Origin: JAFAXD01 sp963760435
Lineage (GTDB): Bacteria > Pseudomonadota > Alphaproteobacteria > Rhizobiales > Xanthobacteraceae
Assembly (NCBI GenBank): GCA_963760435.1
Contig: CAVXDE010000027.1
Span: 186,001 to 250,000, forward strand
Direction: 5' to 3'
Length of the DNA stretch: 64,000 bases
Shown here: one piece after another, positions 9,093-17,168 of the stretch
Numbering within the stretch: position 1 is the first letter of the stretch
Layout of the letters: every line of letters begins with the position of its first letter
The notes under the pieces: generated by a model
Seen by the model: the letters and a program-made list of their open reading frames with translations, nothing else
Told to the model about the DNA's origin: nothing
Databases searched by the model: none
Translations under genes and position numbers: made by a program

Positions 9093-9122
9093 TTGGAATA
9101 TAGTTACTGACCCTTATTCCAA
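9093..9122. promoter_or_regulatory. 8-bp inverted repeat next to the hydrolase start
   Basis: TTGGAATA (9093-9100) and TATTCCAA (9115-9122) are perfect reverse complements 14 bases apart. The right arm abuts the purine run AAAGGGGGG that would serve as ribosome site for the hydrolase gene. A repressor operator or a hairpin hiding the ribosome site both fit. Confidence 0.4.
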
Positions 9123-9128
9123 AGGGGG

Positions 9129-10001
9129 GTGAAAGGTTCATTGAGTCAGGAATCAACTCTGACGTCGGTCGGTCGTCCGATGACGACATCCATAAACGGC
9201 CTTCGCTACCACTGGCGCGAGGCTGGCGGCGGCCGACTGCTCCTGTTGCTGCACGGGGGGGCGGCTCACTCCGGCTGGTTCCGGTGGATGATGCCTCGCC
9301 TGGCGATCCGCTACCGAGTCGTCGCCCCAGACCTGCGCGGCAACGGGCGTACGGGTCACGCCGAGCGCTACAGCTGGGATGACTACGCCGCCGATATCGA
9401 GGCTCTCGTCGATGTGCTAGTTGGAAACGACCCTTACTACCTGGCCGGCCACTGCTCCGGCGGGTACATCGGCATGGTCATTGCCGCCCGCGGCCGGCGC
9501 CCGCCGGCCGCGCTGGTCGGCATGGAGGTCCTCCCCCGCCTGCCGGAGCGCCAGCTGGCAGTCAATTGGGCTTACGCGCGTCGAGGACCGAAGCGCTATC
9601 CGACGCTTGCGGCGCTTGACCGCGCCCGCCAAGCCTATGCTCGACGCCAAGGCCTGCCGTTGGAGCGCGGCGTGGCACTGGGGCGAGAGCTCTACCGCCG
9701 CGATCCGCGCGACGGGTGCTGGATACCGCGGTCCGACGTGCGCGTCCTCGCCCAGGAACGATTCAGCACCTACGAGTTAGCTACGCAGGTTCCTTGCCCC
9801 ACCTTGCTGTTGCGCGGCACAGCCAGCAACCAACTCAACCGGATCCAGTTCCTGCTGATTGCCGGCGCTCTGCGCCACGGCAGCTTTCAGGAGCTGACCG
9901 GGCTTGGCCACCACTTCTTGGTCGAAGACCCTGACGCGACGTGCGCTCTGCTGGAGCAGTTCTTCGCGCGCGTCGCTCAGAATGAGGCCGCTTCTCGCTG
10001 A
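9129..10001 (+). CDS. alpha/beta hydrolase with cysteine nucleophile
   Basis: An alpha/beta hydrolase fold of 273-290 residues, depending on start (GTG 9129, TTG 9141 or ATG 9180; the purine-rich site favours the first two). The oxyanion stretch LLLLHGGAAHSGWF and VVAPDLRGNGRTGH are standard. The nucleophile elbow reads GHCSGG, so the expected Ser is Cys (C109 from GTG). The catalytic His is in GLGHHFLVEDP. The usual acid after LLRG is replaced by GTASNQ, so the acid is not obvious. A Cys nucleophile suits thioester or lactone chemistry. It converges with the adenylate-forming gene, 19 bases apart. Confidence 0.85.
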   Translation: MKGSLSQESTLTSVGRPMTTSINGLRYHWREAGGGRLLLLLHGGAAHSGWFRWMMPRLAIRYRVVAPDLRGNGRTGHAERYSWDDYAADIEALVDVLVGNDPYYLAGHCSGGYIGMVIAARGRRPPAALVGMEVLPRLPERQLAVNWAYARRGPKRYPTLAALDRARQAYARRQGLPLERGVALGRELYRRDPRDGCWIPRSDVRVLAQERFSTYELATQVPCPTLLLRGTASNQLNRIQFLLIAGALRHGSFQELTGLGHHFLVEDPDATCALLEQFFARVAQNEAASR

Positions 10002-10020
10002 CGCTGCTGTGCCCGAGCCC

Positions 10021-11568
10021 TCAAGAACCGCGGCCGCGCAGCTCCCGTTTGAGCACCTTCCCGGCTGGGTTGGTCGGAATTTCCTGCACCAGCTCGATCT
10101 CCCGCGGCATCTTGAATCGCGCCAGCCGCCCGCCGCTCCGGCAGAACTGTTTCACCTCGTAAACCGAGAGCGGCCCTGCAGGAACCACGAACGCCTTGAC
10201 CAACTGGCCCCAGCGAGCATCCGGCATCCCGATCACGGCACTCTGTTTGATCCCGGGATGCTGCTCTAGCACTCGCTCGACCTCTTTCGGATAAACCAGC
10301 TCACCGCCAACCGAGATCGCGTCGTCCAATCGATCGAGGATGTAGTAGAACCCGTCATCGTCGCCGTAGACCAAATCGCCGGTATAAAGCCAGCCGTGCC
10401 GCAGCCGCGCCGCTGTCTGCTCCGGTCGGTTCCAATAGCCCAGCATCAGTTTCGGCCCGCTGATGATAAGTTCGCCAACCTCACCAGCAGGTACCTCGTC
10501 GTCTGGCGTCACCTGCTCCTCGCTGCTCGCGCGGACCACCCGCATGTCCATGCCGATGAGCGGGCGACCGATGCAGTTGATAGCTCCCTGGCGGTGACCC
10601 TCTGATGGTTGGAGCAAGGTCACCATGCTGGTGGTCTCGGTCAAACCATACCAGTTCCCGTAGGCGTCGCAGAGGTGCTCGCGGATCCACGCCACGGTCC
10701 CAGGCCGCGTCGTCGCCGCCGCGGTCACGCACAGCCGCAACGTTTCCTTTACACCGGCCCAGAGCCCCGGCCGAGCGTCGGCCATCAGCTCGAAGTTGGT
10801 TGGCACGCCGAACAGCACGGTAATTCGCTCCCGCACCAGCGTGGTAGCCAATCGCTCCGGATCAAAGCTCGGCAACAGTACGTTGCAGCCGCCGCTCACA
10901 ATGTGGGTCAGGAAGAAGCTGTGGAAGGCGGCAGAATGATACAGCGGAGCCACGTGCAGCGTCCGATCTGTCCCGCTGATGCCGAGCTCCAAGGCTGTAA
11001 GGACCGCATGGAGCCACTGATGGCGGTGCGTCAGCATCACGCCTTTGGGCTTACCCGTCGTGCCTGATGTATACATCAGCACGCTCAGTTCGTCCGCCTC
11101 AACTCGCACCTCCGGCTCCCGGTTGGCCGCGTCCGCATACAGCCCCTCGTAGTCGAGCGCATCGCCGTCGGCCGCTTGGCCTACGCGCACGAATTGTCGG
11201 ACACTTTCGAGACTTGGCCTCGCGCCCTCAACAACCGATTGCAGCTGCGACTGATAGAGCAGCATCACGGCCTGGCAGTCGTTCAAAATGAACGCCAGCT
11301 CAGTCACGCTCAGGCGGTAGTTCACCGGAACCGCAACGGCGCCCAGCTTCTGAGTGGCCATGTAGGCTGAGGCGAGTGCCTCTACATTGCGGAGGAAGAA
11401 TGCTACTCGCGTTCCCGATCCGACCCCCAGCCGCGTTAGAGCGTTGGCCAGCTTGTTGACCCGCCCGTTCCACTCCCGATAGCTGAACGACCGCCCTTGT
11501 TCGTCCACCAGCGCTACCCGGTTCGGCCACAGCAGCGCGGCGCGCCTCAGGATGCCGCCAAGCGTCAT
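10021..11568 (-). CDS. class I adenylate-forming enzyme (acyl-CoA synthetase-like)
   Basis: About 515 residues from MTLGGILRRA; a start at 11616 would add 16 residues. ANL-superfamily motifs are in order: TSGTTGKPKGVMLTH (P-loop), GNWYGLTETTS, WLYTGDLVY with the ribose-binding Asp, DRLDDAISVGGELVYPKEVE (hinge) and NPAGKVLKREL with the C-terminal Lys. It resembles long-chain or aryl acyl-CoA ligases; the substrate cannot be read from sequence. It is the only cluster gene on the minus strand and could activate an acid for transfer to CoA, a carrier or a peptide. No carrier protein is present nearby. Confidence 0.88.
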   Translation of the reverse strand: MTLGGILRRAALLWPNRVALVDEQGRSFSYREWNGRVNKLANALTRLGVGSGTRVAFFLRNVEALASAYMATQKLGAVAVPVNYRLSVTELAFILNDCQAVMLLYQSQLQSVVEGARPSLESVRQFVRVGQAADGDALDYEGLYADAANREPEVRVEADELSVLMYTSGTTGKPKGVMLTHRHQWLHAVLTALELGISGTDRTLHVAPLYHSAAFHSFFLTHIVSGGCNVLLPSFDPERLATTLVRERITVLFGVPTNFELMADARPGLWAGVKETLRLCVTAAATTRPGTVAWIREHLCDAYGNWYGLTETTSMVTLLQPSEGHRQGAINCIGRPLIGMDMRVVRASSEEQVTPDDEVPAGEVGELIISGPKLMLGYWNRPEQTAARLRHGWLYTGDLVYGDDDGFYYILDRLDDAISVGGELVYPKEVERVLEQHPGIKQSAVIGMPDARWGQLVKAFVVPAGPLSVYEVKQFCRSGGRLARFKMPREIELVQEIPTNPAGKVLKRELRGRGS

Positions 11569-11866
11569 TGATGCCACCCTCCCGGCCCGCCACGGCGCAA
11601 ATACCGGCCCAAACACTCGTTCGCCGGATAACGACTGCGTTCGGCGCAGGCTGCGCTATTCAGATGTAGCAACCAGCATCTTACTCGATCGCGCGGGGCG
11701 GCCAAGGCGCACCCAAGGGGTGAATGACGAACAAGAGTTGCCCGCGTCGTGCTTTCTACAACAAATGCGGACGCGACTACCGTGCCGAACACTCGTCCGC
11801 GGGGCGCTAGACGCCGGTTGTTGCAAAATAATAAGCTTGCTCCAGGCGCCCGATCGGAGGAATGCC

Positions 11867-12766
11867 ATGGCTGCAATGACCCGAACAAGGTTCGATGTCG
11901 TTCCGCTCTCCCAACATATCGGGGCTGAGATCCGCGGGCTCGATCTGCGTGAAAAGCCGGACGAAGAAACCGCCCGCGCCATCTATCAGGCTTGGCTCGA
12001 TCATCTCGTCATCGTCTTTCCAGGTCAGACGCTGTCACAGGAAGACTTGATCCAGGTGACCCGCTATTTCGGGGAACTCAGAGAAGAGCCTTACCCGACC
12101 TTGATGAAGAAGCTCCTCTTCGCACTATCCCGGCCGCCAGAGTATTTTCCGAAGGGCTATTCGGGCCTGCTGCCCGGGCTCATGTTGATCTCCAACATCC
12201 GCGAGAACGGCGAGCCGATCGGTGCCTTGCCCGACGGCGAGATTATGTTCCATCACGACATGATCCATGCCGAAATTCCCCCTAAGGCGACACTGCTTTA
12301 TTCCGTCGAAATTCCTTCCACCGGGGGCAACACCCTATTCGCGAGCGGCTATGCCGCCTATGAGACGCTCGATCCCGCGATCCGCGACCGGCTCGAAGGC
12401 CGCACGGCCATGCACCACTACAACTACGGATCGACCCAGCGGGGCGACAGCCACGGCGCCGGAGCTTTCGAATGCAGCCATCCGGTGTTTCGCACCCACG
12501 AGGACACCGGCCGCAAGGCTGTTTACGTCGACCGGCTGATGACCACCAGCGTCCTCGACATGCCGCCAGCACAGGGCGAGTCGCTGCTCAACGCGGTGTT
12601 CGACCACTCCGAGAAGCGCGACTTCGTTTACGAGCATGTCTGGCGCGTGGGCGATCTTCTGCTCTGGGACAATCGCTGCTCATCCCACGCGCGCACTGAT
12701 TTTCCTACAAACGAGCGCCGGCTGATGCTGCGCACCATGGTCGAGGGCACGGTACGGCCGTATTGA
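11867..12766 (+). CDS. TauD/TfdA family 2OG-Fe(II) dioxygenase
   Basis: 299 residues. The iron facial triad is seen as H129-x-D131 in MFHHDMIHAE and H274 in WDNRCSSHARTDF, with the 2-oxoglutarate-binding Arg in RRLMLRTMVEG. The N-terminus PLSQHIGAEIRGLDLREK is characteristic of the TauD/TfdA group. ATG 11867 is chosen because GGAGG lies 5 bases upstream; the longer open frame before it does not look coding. Members hydroxylate small molecules such as taurine, phenoxyacetates or amino acids. It opens the plus-strand run of the cluster, although its target might be unrelated. Confidence 0.88.
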   Translation: MAAMTRTRFDVVPLSQHIGAEIRGLDLREKPDEETARAIYQAWLDHLVIVFPGQTLSQEDLIQVTRYFGELREEPYPTLMKKLLFALSRPPEYFPKGYSGLLPGLMLISNIRENGEPIGALPDGEIMFHHDMIHAEIPPKATLLYSVEIPSTGGNTLFASGYAAYETLDPAIRDRLEGRTAMHHYNYGSTQRGDSHGAGAFECSHPVFRTHEDTGRKAVYVDRLMTTSVLDMPPAQGESLLNAVFDHSEKRDFVYEHVWRVGDLLLWDNRCSSHARTDFPTNERRLMLRTMVEGTVRPY

Positions 12767-12930
12767 GCAAACAATGAAGATGTGCGATCCCTGACAGAGG
12801 TATTGTGCTGCCGCACCCTGAACAAATAATTCGCGTATGATTAGGTCGTTGCAAGGTTCTAATCGCTCGCACGGAATAGCGAGCCGAGGTTCTACATCAC
12901 TGGACGAACTGGTACGCGGATAGCGCTCCG

Positions 12931-13608
12931 ATGGAGGGCAAAATGTCTGCAGGAACCCTGTTTCGGCTGAGTGGTCTGGCGGCCATCGTGTCGGGATGCC
13001 TCATCATCATCTCAGAGATCTTCGCGATGATGGTGGGCCTGATGGACATGGCCACGATGGCGCGGACGCCGCTCTCACCCACCTGGGTCCCTCTCAATCT
13101 CCTGCAGTTGTCCGGAGTCATTCTGCTGTTGTTGGCGCTCGTCGGCCTCTATGCTCGTCAGGCAGCGGTCGCCGGTGGCCTCGGACTTGTTGCCTTTCTG
13201 ATCGCCTTTCTCGGTACAGCCATGTTCGTGGGGACCGGCTGGTCGAATGCCTTTACTCCCCCCGTCGTTGCGCGCACCAACCCGGACCTGTTGATGGGCT
13301 TTCCGCCCTCTCCCCTAGGTGAGGCCGTCCTGTACACCGCGGTGCTCTTCGCCGTCGGTCTGGTTGTTTTCGGCATCTCCGTCGTCAGGGCTGGCGTGCT
13401 GCCCCGCACGGGCGGGTGGTTGCTGATCGTTGGCGGCGTGCTGAGCCGCATCATGCCAATGCTTCACTCACGCACTGACGTTTACCTGCCGCTCGATTCC
13501 TGGGTGACGAGCCTCGGCCTGATCCTGCTTGGTTACGCCCTCTGGACGGGTCGGACCGAAACCCCGATCGAGACGGCCGTGTATGCTCCAGGGAGCCGTC
13601 CCACCTGA
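12931..13608 (+). CDS. polytopic membrane protein, DUF4386-like
   Basis: 225 residues with about six hydrophobic helices: 8-30, 52-72, 78-98, 125-147, 155-172 and 186-205. The alternation of a short N-terminus (MEGKMSAGTLFRLSGLAAIVSG) and Gly/Leu-rich helices is like DUF4386-type proteins, which have no known function. It sits 165 bases after the dioxygenase and 57 bases before the second oxygenase, on the same strand, so it may belong to that transcript. Confidence 0.65.
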   Translation: MEGKMSAGTLFRLSGLAAIVSGCLIIISEIFAMMVGLMDMATMARTPLSPTWVPLNLLQLSGVILLLLALVGLYARQAAVAGGLGLVAFLIAFLGTAMFVGTGWSNAFTPPVVARTNPDLLMGFPPSPLGEAVLYTAVLFAVGLVVFGISVVRAGVLPRTGGWLLIVGGVLSRIMPMLHSRTDVYLPLDSWVTSLGLILLGYALWTGRTETPIETAVYAPGSRPT

Positions 13609-13665
13609 TCGTCGTCCGCCGGGCCGCCATCATGGAGCGAACGACCGCGTACTAGATGTGGCAGC

Positions 13666-14604
13666 ATGCAAAGAGCCGAAATGACCCTGGCCGATCCCGT
13701 CGAGGTCACCTGGCAGGAGCTCCAGCTCGATGGCGCGGCGCTGCGAGCTTTCGGCGAGACGCTTCGTCGTGACGGCGTTGTCATGCTGCGCGACTGCCCA
13801 CTTCAACGAAAGACTCCACCGACCGTCCTCTACGAGGTTGTTGAGCAGCTCTTTCGGCTCCCGCTTGAGCGCCTCCTCAGCTTTGAAGTAGCTGACCCGA
13901 AAAATGAGGGTGGCTACGTACGTTCCGGACCCTGGCGCGGATCGCTCCTGCCGGAGGGCTGGCACATCGTCAGCGAGACCAGGCCGGCCGTCCGGCCAGG
14001 CCGACCAGCGAGCGTTTGGCCGAGCGAAGTGCCACGTCTGCGCAGTGTGCTGCTCCCCTATTACGCCCAGCTCACCGCTGCGGCGGATACCATCCTCTCC
14101 GCCATCGCTCGTCTCTACGCCCGGCCGGCTGACTACCTCCAGCGCCTCCGCACCGGCGCCGAGGACGTTATGCGCTTGCTCCACTATGAAGTTCGGCCGG
14201 GCGAGGAGCCTCAGGCGTTCCCTGACCACACCGATCTGAGCTTGATAACGCTATTCCCGGCGGCCACTAGCCCAGGACTTGAGCGCGAGGTCCAGCCAGG
14301 CATCTGGCAACCAATCGACGTCCCGGAAGACGCATTGCTCATCGGCACGGGCGGAGCGCTCGACGTCCTTACCGGTGGCGACGTCCGCGCGCTAAATCAT
14401 CGGGTGCGTCAGCTCAGCACATCGGGTGAAACCCAGCGCTACTCGGTATCGATGTTCGTAAATCCGCGGCCGGATACCAAAGTCACTCTCCTGCGCGAGT
14501 CATCCGTCGGAGCAGTTGATGAAGCAAACCAGCGCGTCCAGACGTTTGAGGCTTGGTTTCAGGAGCGCGTGCGCCAAGCGCAGCAGCGGGATAGTGCCTG
14601 CTGA
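13666..14604 (+). CDS. isopenicillin N synthase-like 2OG-Fe(II) oxygenase
   Basis: 312 residues of the IPNS/plant-type 2OG dioxygenase fold. The metal site is H188-x-D190 (FPDHTDLSLITL) and H245 (ALNHRV), followed by the R-x-S co-substrate clamp R258-Y-S260 (RYSVSMF). The N-terminal DIOX_N-like half is visible (LRRDGVVMLRDC). Known members hydroxylate, desaturate or cyclise peptides and small acids. It ends 85 bases before the 57-residue peptide gene on the same strand. I infer that the peptide, or a product of the neighbouring ligase, is the substrate. Confidence 0.88.
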   Translation: MQRAEMTLADPVEVTWQELQLDGAALRAFGETLRRDGVVMLRDCPLQRKTPPTVLYEVVEQLFRLPLERLLSFEVADPKNEGGYVRSGPWRGSLLPEGWHIVSETRPAVRPGRPASVWPSEVPRLRSVLLPYYAQLTAAADTILSAIARLYARPADYLQRLRTGAEDVMRLLHYEVRPGEEPQAFPDHTDLSLITLFPAATSPGLEREVQPGIWQPIDVPEDALLIGTGGALDVLTGGDVRALNHRVRQLSTSGETQRYSVSMFVNPRPDTKVTLLRESSVGAVDEANQRVQTFEAWFQERVRQAQQRDSAC

Positions 14605-14689
14605 CACCTGTGCGTCCGCAAACGCTCGCGAGACAGAGCAACTAGCCGCGACGCGCCGTGCTGTTGGCAGATAGAGAAGGAGAACGAGC

Positions 14690-14863
14690 ATGAGCAGAAA
14701 GGGTCTTACCGACGTCCTGACGCGGGTAGCGCTGGAGCCCGACTTCCGATCGCGTGTTCACCAGGATCCCGCCCTGCTTGATGCCTTCGACCTCACCGAG
14801 GCCGAGAAGGAAGCATTGCGCACCCAGGATTCCGATGCCCTCGAACTCGATGACCGTAGATGA
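14690..14863 (+). CDS. 57-residue LigA/Nif11-like peptide, candidate RiPP precursor
   Basis: Start ATG 14690 has an excellent ribosome site (AGAAGGAGA, 5-8 bases before) and the stop overlaps the next gene's ATG as ATGA, so translation is coupled. The protein is helical and acidic, with leader-like signature residues: LTRVALEPDFRSRV, HQDPALLDAFDLTEAEKEAL, then a short tail SDALELDDRR. The 'DP-x-LL-x-x-FDLT-x-x-E' pattern resembles small LigA-, Nif11- and nitrile-hydratase-related leaders known from RiPP clusters. There is no Cys and little obvious core, so any modification would fall in the acidic C-terminus or inside the helical part. Alternatively it is an adaptor, not a precursor. Confidence 0.75.
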   Translation: MSRKGLTDVLTRVALEPDFRSRVHQDPALLDAFDLTEAEKEALRTQDSDALELDDRR

Positions 14864-16263
14864 ACGCAAAACGCCGTGGTTCCTCGCTAAGTCCATCTAG
14901 CCCAGCTCGCACGTCGGCGGGCGATCCGACCTCCGGCGCCTCCACGATTGCTCCCGGCCGTGTAGAGACCACTTGGCCGCCGAGCGACTTCCGGCCGCGG
15001 CTGAACCGGGACGTCGTGGTGCGTCGCCTCGAGTCGTTTCGTCATGGTCCCTATTACATTCTAAAAAGTCCCCAAAGTGACACCTATCTACGCCTGGGAC
15101 AACGCGAGCATGCGCTGCTCGAGCTGATGGATGGTCAGCGCACGATCACTGAGGTTGCTGTCGAGACATTTTATCGGCATCGCGGCCTAGGGCTCGCGCC
15201 AGTCACCCAATTCACTGAGCTGCTCTATCGAGAGGGCTTCCTGGTCACCGCGCCCGAGGTCGTTCCTGTTGTGAACCAGCCTCCATCCCCGCCGGACAGA
15301 CCCGCGGCGCGGATCAGGCAACTGGTTGTTCGGTTGTTCCGCGACGAGATTACGTTGCCCGGAATCGATGCGTTCGTAACACGGCTTTGGACGTCTGTCG
15401 GCCGGCTGTTGCTGGCCCGAGCCGCTCTCGTCTTCTATGCGCTCGTCGCGGTTGGCGGCTTGCTCACATTTCTGACCTCGCACCACCTTCAGCCGGTGAA
15501 CCTGTTTGCCCCCCGCGGCATCGGAATGGTGCTCCTGATCGCCCTGTTCGTTGCCGTGCTGGTCTTCTGCCACGAGCTGGCCCACGCCTTGGTCTGCAAG
15601 TCGTTTGGCCGCCAAGTGCGCCGGGGCGGTTTCGCCCTGTATTTGGGAATCCCCATTTTCTTTGTCGATACGACCGACATCTGGCTGGAGAATCGCGCGC
15701 GCCGCATCGCCGTCTCGGCGGCCGGACCGGTCTCAGACCTCACGCTCGGCGGTGTCTGTTCGTTGCTGGCAGAGGCGCTGCCGGCGGGCGCAGCCGAAAC
15801 GGTCCTGTTCCTCGCAAGCATTGCATACCTCGCAGTCCTCTGGAACCTGGTCCCGTTTCTCAAGCTCGATGGCTACTACATCCTGATCGACCTGCTTGAG
15901 ATACCCATGCTCAGGTCTCGCTCGTTTGCCTTTGTCCGGGACAATTTGCTTGGCAAACTCTGGCGAAGCGAGCGCTTCAAGCGGGAAGAGCTGCTATTCA
16001 CCGGCTACGGCCTCTTGGCCGGGCTTTTCTCCGTCCTGCTATTTTTCTTTGCCATCCGACTCTTGGAGATGCTGCTCGCCGACCTGATCGACGCAGTCGC
16101 CAGGGGCGGGAGCTGGTTGTTAGCGCTCCTCGCCCTCCTTCTGCTCATCCGGCTTGGCATTCCCCTCCTGCTCCGAGCCACCAGGGCGCTGACCCAGACC
16201 GCCCGCTTCGCGACCCAAACTCTCAAAATGCTGGACGATGGCCGAACATGTCCATTTCGTTGA
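14860..16263 (+). CDS. M50 family metallopeptidase with N-terminal PqqD-like domain
   Basis: 467 residues. Residues ~45-125 (FRPRLNRDVVVRRL, YYILKSPQSDTYLRLGQREHALLELMDGQRT) match a PqqD-like/RiPP recognition element. After a linker come about six membrane helices. Zinc ligands H238-E-x-x-H242 lie in VFCHELAHALVCK, and the third-ligand motif LKLDGYYILID has D337. Known relatives are 'peptide zinc metalloproteases' found in peptide-modification clusters. Its 4-base overlap with the small peptide gene and the recognition domain suggest it binds and cuts that peptide in the membrane. Its C-terminal coding end overlaps the next gene by 16 bases. Confidence 0.88.
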   Translation: MNAKRRGSSLSPSSPARTSAGDPTSGASTIAPGRVETTWPPSDFRPRLNRDVVVRRLESFRHGPYYILKSPQSDTYLRLGQREHALLELMDGQRTITEVAVETFYRHRGLGLAPVTQFTELLYREGFLVTAPEVVPVVNQPPSPPDRPAARIRQLVVRLFRDEITLPGIDAFVTRLWTSVGRLLLARAALVFYALVAVGGLLTFLTSHHLQPVNLFAPRGIGMVLLIALFVAVLVFCHELAHALVCKSFGRQVRRGGFALYLGIPIFFVDTTDIWLENRARRIAVSAAGPVSDLTLGGVCSLLAEALPAGAAETVLFLASIAYLAVLWNLVPFLKLDGYYILIDLLEIPMLRSRSFAFVRDNLLGKLWRSERFKREELLFTGYGLLAGLFSVLLFFFAIRLLEMLLADLIDAVARGGSWLLALLALLLLIRLGIPLLLRATRALTQTARFATQTLKMLDDGRTCPFR

Positions 16264-16919
16264 ACGAACAGCCTGGCGCGTTCCAAAATCAGCGGGATTG
16301 CCTGAATCTCCAGCTGATTCTTTGGACCGTAGCTGTGTCGGGGCTGTTGTTCCAGGTTGGCCACCTCTATGAGCACGCCTTTCAGTTCGTCGTCTGGTTG
16401 CTCGGCGACTTATCGGAAATTTGCGGCCGTGACACGCCATGGGTCTCTCCATGGATCGGCAATCTAGTTGATAGAATTGGCCTGCTCGTGGCTCCCGGTG
16501 GGGATGCTGCGCGGCGCTGGATGCTGGGCCTGGAAGTCCTGCATCTCATCGGCAACGGTATCTTTTTCACAACCTTGGGCTTGCTCTATTACCTGACCCG
16601 TAACAGGTGGGTGCGTTGGGGACTCTACATCGAGGCCTTCCATCTCTATGAGCACATCATGCTGACCTATACGGTGTTCTACGTCGGTAAGCCGATTGGT
16701 CTGAGCACGCTGTTCGGCGAGGTCGAGCTTGGCAGCAAAGAGTTTGCTGTGGGCTTTCGCGTTACGTGGCACTTCGTGATGAACCTGCTACCGATGCCGT
16801 TTGCGATCATCGGGCTCATGGAATACCGGGAGGAACACAGGCCTGCTTGGCCGGTTTCATCGCAGCGTAAGCACTCTTTTGACGGACCGGCAACGATCGC
16901 CGGCGAAAGCGGCGGATAG
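16248..16919 (+). CDS. membrane protein with repeated intramembrane HLYEH motifs
   Basis: 223 residues and four to five helices. Two copies of H-L-Y-E-H lie inside hydrophobic segments at 39-43 and 132-136, each with histidines four residues apart on one helix face. H99 (LEVLHLIGN) and H175 (VTWHFVMN) sit in two other helices. Such intramembrane HxxxH pairs are used for di-metal or heme binding in membrane oxidases and desaturases. The duplicated pattern suggests an internal repeat. It overlaps the peptidase gene by 16 bases and ends 12 bases before the next gene, so it is firmly in the operon. Family not recognised. Confidence 0.75.
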   Translation: MSISLNEQPGAFQNQRDCLNLQLILWTVAVSGLLFQVGHLYEHAFQFVVWLLGDLSEICGRDTPWVSPWIGNLVDRIGLLVAPGGDAARRWMLGLEVLHLIGNGIFFTTLGLLYYLTRNRWVRWGLYIEAFHLYEHIMLTYTVFYVGKPIGLSTLFGEVELGSKEFAVGFRVTWHFVMNLLPMPFAIIGLMEYREEHRPAWPVSSQRKHSFDGPATIAGESGG

Positions 16920-16931
16920 CAGGGGGGTACG

Positions 16932-17156
16932 ATGAGCAGCGGGATATTGGTTGTGCTTTGCGGTGCAGCGATCATGGTCGCCGCAATGACCGTCATCGTT
17001 GCGGATTACTTATTTAGTACTTACAGCCACGCCAGCATGATCGTGGCAAGTCTCGCGACATTAATCGTCATGGCGTCGATAATTATCCCGTACGGGGCTG
17101 CACAACGAATGCGTATGCGAAAGGCACAGCGTCTCGCCGCGCCACGGCAAGACTAA
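16932..17156 (+). CDS. two-helix small membrane protein
   Basis: 74 residues: helices at about 4-26 and 36-58, then a basic cytoplasmic tail (RMRMRKAQRLAAPRQD). GGGGGTACG before the ATG could act as ribosome site. It is spaced 12 bases from both neighbours, so it belongs to the operon. It may be an accessory subunit of the histidine-rich membrane protein just upstream. Function unknown. Confidence 0.65.
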   Translation: MSSGILVVLCGAAIMVAAMTVIVADYLFSTYSHASMIVASLATLIVMASIIIPYGAAQRMRMRKAQRLAAPRQD

Positions 17157-17168
17157 AACGGCACTCAT

